NCBI GenBank assembly: GCA_013204555.1
Contig: JABMNO010000041.1
Coordinates: 30,042 to 94,041 of the forward strand
DNA from: Chloroflexota bacterium
Lineage (GTDB): Bacteria > Chloroflexota > Dehalococcoidia > Lucifugimonadales > Lucifugimonadaceae
Length of the DNA: 64,000 bases
Direction of reading: 5' to 3'
The notes beneath the pieces were generated by a model that was not told where the DNA came from, made no database searches, and saw nothing but the letters and a program-made list of their open reading frames with translations. Both the position numbers and the translations under genes were made by a program. Numbering within the stretch: position 1 is the stretch's first letter; each line of letters begins with the position of its first letter. This document shows positions 61,200 to 64,000 of this stretch, piece by piece.

Positions 61200-61427
61200 A
61201 TGAAAGAAATGGTTGAATACATCGCCAAAACATTGGCGACCGAGCCGGACTTAGTCGAAGTTACTGAGGAACAGCGCGGGAACCGAACTATCATCACTCT
61301 AAAAGTCGATGATGCTGATAAGGGCAAGGTAATCGGCCGTGGCGGTCGTGTTGCCGAGTCGATTCGGTCCCTGCTCCGCGTTGCTGCTGTTAAGCAGCGC
61401 ACCCGGGTCATCCTCCAGATCGACTAA
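61200..61427 (+). CDS. khpA: KhpA-type KH-domain RNA-binding protein
   Basis: 75 residues from the ATG at 61200, which has AGGTGA at 8 bases; a GTG at 61188, directly at the rpsP stop, would add four residues. A single type II KH domain with the GxxG loop in VIGRGGRVAESIRSLLRVAA. KhpA pairs with KhpB in Gram-positive relatives to bind small and messenger RNAs. Its place between rpsP and rimM is the conserved one. Confidence 0.93.
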   Translation: MKEMVEYIAKTLATEPDLVEVTEEQRGNRTIITLKVDDADKGKVIGRGGRVAESIRSLLRVAAVKQRTRVILQID

Positions 61428-61447
61428 TCTCAGGAAGATGTTTCCAA

Positions 61448-61475
61448 CCACCAATCCAGTTTTACTGGTTGGTGG
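61448..61475 (+). terminator. Hairpin after khpA
   Basis: CCACCAA-T-CCAGT pairs with ACTGG-TTGGTGG around a 3-base loop: a 12-bp stem with one bulged T (61448-61475). No T tract follows directly, but a GGGCAGGTTT palindrome with TTTT comes 26 bases later (61502-61526), so the two together could end the transcript before rimM. Confidence 0.5.
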
Positions 61476-61498
61476 AGTCAGGCCGTGACCATCACCGG

Positions 61499-61526
61499 TA
61501 GGGGCAGGTTTGAAACCTGCCCTTTT
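61499..61526. repeat. GTAGGGGCA-type palindrome between khpA and rimM
   Basis: GTAG precedes GGGCAGGTTT, then G, then AAACCTGCCC (61502-61522), followed by TTTT. The core is the same as at 29702-29726 with a changed centre. It probably works as a terminator on the plus strand. Confidence 0.7.
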
Positions 61527-61540
61527 CGTTTAACACATAC

Positions 61541-62146
61541 ATGACTTCACCCCGAAAAATCACACGCAAACCAAAGCGCCCGCAGAATCGCAAACGTGGT
61601 CCTCGCCCGCCAAGCGCGCCAAACGCGCCCGTCGAGCCATCCGCACCCGGCCGAATCATGGTCGGCGAGATCCGGCGACCATGGGGCCGCTACGGCGATC
61701 TGTCCGCCACACTGTACTCGGGCCTTGAAACACCTATCCGCCCCGGATGGAAGATCTACATCAACGGTGAGACTCATATCGTTGAGGACATTGGGAATGC
61801 GGGAAAAGGTGGGATGGTGCTCACTCTTAAAGGCGTCAACGGCTCACACGCAGCAGGCGGATTCCGAAAAGCCATCATCGAAATCGACGCCGACGCCCTT
61901 CCCCCGCCACCGGAAGGCATGTACTACGGCCATCAGCTAATGGGCCTTCGAGTTGTTACTGTCGATGGCGATGAGATCGGAACAATCATTGAGATCATTG
62001 AGACTGGCGCAAACGACGTCTACGGCGTCAAGCCAGAGTCACCAGACAAGCAAGATGTGATGGTTCCTGCTCTGGCAGATGTGATCGTAAACGTCGACTT
62101 AGAAGCGGGACTTATGACCGTCAATCTTCCTGAAGGACTCATGTGA
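61541..62146 (+). CDS. rimM: Ribosome maturation factor RimM (PRC-barrel)
   Basis: 201 residues. After a basic, low-complexity N-terminal tail of ~35 residues (KRPQNRKRGPRPPSAPNAP), the RimM N domain starts at GRIMVGEIRRPWGRYGD. The linker MYYGHQLMGLRVVTVDGDEIG matches the conserved YYHxQLxGL block, and the PRC barrel follows to PALADVIVNVDL. It binds S19 and helps 30S maturation. The tail is longer than usual and could contact RNA. Confidence 0.9.
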   Translation: MTSPRKITRKPKRPQNRKRGPRPPSAPNAPVEPSAPGRIMVGEIRRPWGRYGDLSATLYSGLETPIRPGWKIYINGETHIVEDIGNAGKGGMVLTLKGVNGSHAAGGFRKAIIEIDADALPPPPEGMYYGHQLMGLRVVTVDGDEIGTIIEIIETGANDVYGVKPESPDKQDVMVPALADVIVNVDLEAGLMTVNLPEGLM

Positions 62147-62251
62147 TTCGCCCTATACTTTGACCCACGGAATCGACCGGCGATATCATTCCCAAAAGTT
62201 TCTAAAATAGCCCGCAGCTAATTACATGTAAAACTCGGCTGGAGGATTCAG

Positions 62252-63013
62252 ATGTCTGGACACTCAAAATGGTCCACCATCAAGCACAAGAAAGGTGCAT
62301 TGGACGCCAAACGTGGTGTTCTGTTCACCAAACTTTCTCGTGAAATTATCGTCGCGGCCCGATCCGGCGGCCCTGACATGGACATGAACTTCCGATTGCG
62401 GCTGTCAGTCCAAAACGCGAAATCCGCCAACATGCCAAGTGCGAATATCGATCGGGCAATTGCTAAAGGCGCCGGTACTGGAGCTGACGGTGAGCAGCTT
62501 GAAGAGCTGACCTACGAGGGCTACGCGCCGGGTGGGGCTGCAATTATCGTCCAGGGCCTGACCGACAACAGAAATCGGACAGTTGCAGATGTCCGGTCGA
62601 TGTTCACGAAGTCTGGCGGCAACCTCGCCGAAGCCGGCGCTGTCTCCTGGGGCTTTGACAATAAAGGCACCGTGCTCGTGACCATAGATGCCGGTCTCGA
62701 TCCTGAAGAGATCGCCCTTGAGGCGGTCGATTCTGGCGCGGAGGATTTCGATATCGACGGTACGTCAATCAGCTTCACCACCGACCCTGGCAACCTTGAC
62801 CTCCTGCAAAAAGCTCTTGGTGACATGGTCGGTGTGGAGGTCGAATCCGCAGAACTTGCCATGGTCCCTCAGGTGTTGATGGAACTCGATGATTCACGCG
62901 CCAAGCAGACCCTGAGATTGCTCGAAGCACTCGAAGATCTCGACGACGTGCAAAAGGTTTTCTCCAACGCAGACTTCTCAGATGAAGTCCTGGAAGAGTT
63001 CAGCGTCGCCTGA
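62252..63013 (+). CDS. YebC/PmpR-family (TACO1-like) protein
   Basis: 253 residues with GGAGGA five bases before the ATG. The start MSGHSKWSTIKHKKGALDAKRG and the segments FTKLSREIIVAARSGG, PSANIDRAIAKGAG and DNRNRTVADVRS are diagnostic. The family acts as a translation factor easing proline stretches or, in some bacteria, as a transcription regulator. The usual ruvC neighbour is not present; a palindromic repeat follows 20 bases after the stop. Confidence 0.95.
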   Translation: MSGHSKWSTIKHKKGALDAKRGVLFTKLSREIIVAARSGGPDMDMNFRLRLSVQNAKSANMPSANIDRAIAKGAGTGADGEQLEELTYEGYAPGGAAIIVQGLTDNRNRTVADVRSMFTKSGGNLAEAGAVSWGFDNKGTVLVTIDAGLDPEEIALEAVDSGAEDFDIDGTSISFTTDPGNLDLLQKALGDMVGVEVESAELAMVPQVLMELDDSRAKQTLRLLEALEDLDDVQKVFSNADFSDEVLEEFSVA

Positions 63014-63033
63014 CCAACTGCGCTCCTCTAACG

Positions 63034-63070
63034 TAGGGGCACATTGCATGTGCCCGGCCCCCCCCCGCCG
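63034..63070. repeat. GTAGGGGCA-type palindrome with C tract
   Basis: GTAG precedes GGGCACAT-TGC-ATGTGCCC (63037-63055), then a run of nine C around 63058-63066. The same layout occurs at 63954-63990 with GCACGT-TGC-ACGTGC and an 11-C run. The two flank the Clp-N gene. Confidence 0.7.
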
Positions 63071-63118
63071 ATATCGCATCGAAATCTCATTGGGCCGTAC
63101 GTCCGACACTATTTGGCG

Positions 63119-63736
63119 TTAGACGACCCTGAGATCCTCACTGGCCGTTGTTACGCTGCGCAGGATTCCGGCTGAGACGCCCTGGCCTTCCGCAAGTATC
63201 GCCTGGAAGATATCCGCTTCCTCAATCGTAACCTGACCTCGGCGCTCGGCAATCCCTGACGCGAGTTCCAGCACTCGCAGTGCCCGCGGCGTCAAGATCG
63301 GGTCTTCGTCGGTGGACCTATCGTCCCGGCCCAGCACAAATTCCAGTGCGCTCAGTATCCTCGGGGTATCCGCCTGCCGTTCAGCAAGGTAACTCGCCAT
63401 AACTCCGACCGGACGAGACGCGAGCGCCAGAAGTATGTGCTCAGTCCCCACGAAAGTATGCCCTCTGCGTCGAGCCTCTTCTGTTGAGATACCAATGAGT
63501 TCAAGAGCACCATCGGCCAGGCTGAAAGGCGCCACAAATTCGGCGAGACTGTTTATCGCGGTAGTAGTCATCCCGCGCTCCATCACCCACTGCAATCCGC
63601 ACGCGATCAACAACCCCGGAATCGCCAATTCAATCGCGATCAGCAGCCCCAGTTGCGACCATGCCCACAAAAATAGAGGCGGTCCGCTCAAGAAGAAATA
63701 CACCGCCAGCGGTATGTCGTCTTTGCAAAAGCTCAT
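63119..63736 (-). CDS. Clp N-terminal-domain protein with membrane anchor
   Basis: 205 residues from the ATG at 63736, which has GAGG six bases upstream (an ATG at 63757 is also open). Two membrane segments lie near the N-terminus (PLAVYFFLSGPPLFLWAW and LGLLIAIELAIPGLLIACG). They are followed by a Clp-N repeat pair: EEARRRGHTFVGTEHILLALAS and LTPRALRVLELASGIAERRGQVTIEEADIF. There is no AAA+ ATPase domain, so this is not ClpC/ClpA itself; it may dock substrates or adaptors at the membrane. I do not recognise a named family for this architecture. Confidence 0.82.
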   Translation of the reverse strand: MSFCKDDIPLAVYFFLSGPPLFLWAWSQLGLLIAIELAIPGLLIACGLQWVMERGMTTTAINSLAEFVAPFSLADGALELIGISTEEARRRGHTFVGTEHILLALASRPVGVMASYLAERQADTPRILSALEFVLGRDDRSTDEDPILTPRALRVLELASGIAERRGQVTIEEADIFQAILAEGQGVSAGILRSVTTASEDLRVV

Positions 63737-63953
63737 GTCGATCCTCGACCGCATCATAAGCGTTTCTCACTGATATGCAATTGCTGGTTCTGAGTCCAGG
63801 CGCCGCCTAACCCTCGATAACAAGCGGTTTCCAGCCCGCGTTTCATTGGCATTCGTCCCCACAAACAGTATGAACAAACGAAAACGCCACTCGCTCAACG
63901 CGAAATCCTGAAGGCGTAGCGGCATCCCCCCGTGGTTGCCGACGCCCCGCCTC

Positions 63954-63990
63954 GTAGCCGCACGTTGCACGTGCCCCCCCCCCCAATCGC
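63954..63990. repeat. GTAG...GCACGT-TGC-ACGTGC palindrome with C tract
   Basis: The stem is 63960-63965 with 63969-63974, followed by an 11-base C run (63974-63984) and CAATCGCC. It matches the element at 63034-63070 in layout and orientation. The rest of 63758-64000 shows no convincing gene. Confidence 0.6.
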
Positions 63991-64000
63991 CACGCATCAC

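Noticed and set aside
63767..64000. Open frame of 77 codons at the right edge, minus strand
   Set aside because: It reads through a C tract and a palindromic repeat, is Arg/Gly-rich and resembles no family.

Overview
The window looks like a chromosomal segment of an uncultured marine Chloroflexota bacterium, most likely of the SAR202 / Dehalococcoidia-related lineage. This is inferred from gene content, not from a phylogeny. The pointers are three enolase-superfamily (mandelate racemase/muconate lactonizing) paralogues, a DUF2298 'YYY' membrane protein next to an Agl23-type (TIGR03663) membrane protein, a MoaD-MoaE fusion, and frequent TTG/GTG starts. There are no rRNAs, CRISPR arrays, transposases or phage modules. 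Two class II tRNA genes are present: Leu(UAG) and Ser(GCU).

Layout. 0-3.6 kb: the end of a NuoE/NuoF-type electron-transfer pair, an enolase-superfamily dehydratase, an SRPBCC protein and an SDR. 3.6-13.3 kb: a long leftward run that reads, in transcription order, DsbA-like protein, RNase III, FtsY, DUF2298, Agl23-like protein, AglD-like flippase and FAD oxidoreductase. It joins protein targeting and RNA processing to a presumed lipid-linked envelope-glycan module. 13.5-24 kb: CCA-adding enzyme, OGG-type glycosylase, DinG-like helicase-exonuclease, PHP phosphoesterase, ketopantoate-reductase-like enzyme, then a rightward trio of alpha/beta hydrolase, APH-like kinase and PEP-utilizer swivelling-domain protein. 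24-29.7 kb: a catabolic island with two enolase-superfamily enzymes diverging from two medium-chain dehydrogenases, then a peroxiredoxin. 29.9-37.6 kb: membrane and signalling genes (DUF2254, V4R plus membrane partner, PAS-GGDEF-EAL) and a stalked surface protein. 37.6-43.5 kb: radical SAM protein, tRNA-Leu, purL, FmdB-type zinc ribbon, dtd. 43.6-53.4 kb: a 2755-residue secreted subtilase and a PD40 lipoprotein. 53.6-60.8 kb: nadC-nadA-miaB, tRNA-Ser, four GNAT acetyltransferases, a DUF402 protein and the MoaD-MoaE fusion. 60.9-63.8 kb: rpsP-khpA-rimM, a YebC-family gene and a Clp-N domain protein.

Two things stand out. First, the DsbA/FrnE-like gene at 12.7-13.3 kb has an in-frame TGA exactly where the redox cysteine of the family lies. 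A 5-bp GC-rich hairpin with a G-first loop follows 21 nt after it, which fits the bacterial SECIS pattern, so this is a strong selenoprotein candidate. Second, the last ~534 residues of the giant subtilase are about 13 copies of a His-Asp-rich repeat that I cannot assign to any known family.

Smaller points are a CTG start for ftsY (its conserved N domain lies upstream of any ATG/GTG/TTG), a family of GTAGGGGCA-type palindromes between genes (one of which supplies the rnc stop codon), and a MoaD-MoaE fusion with an internal Gly-Gly that implies proteolytic maturation.
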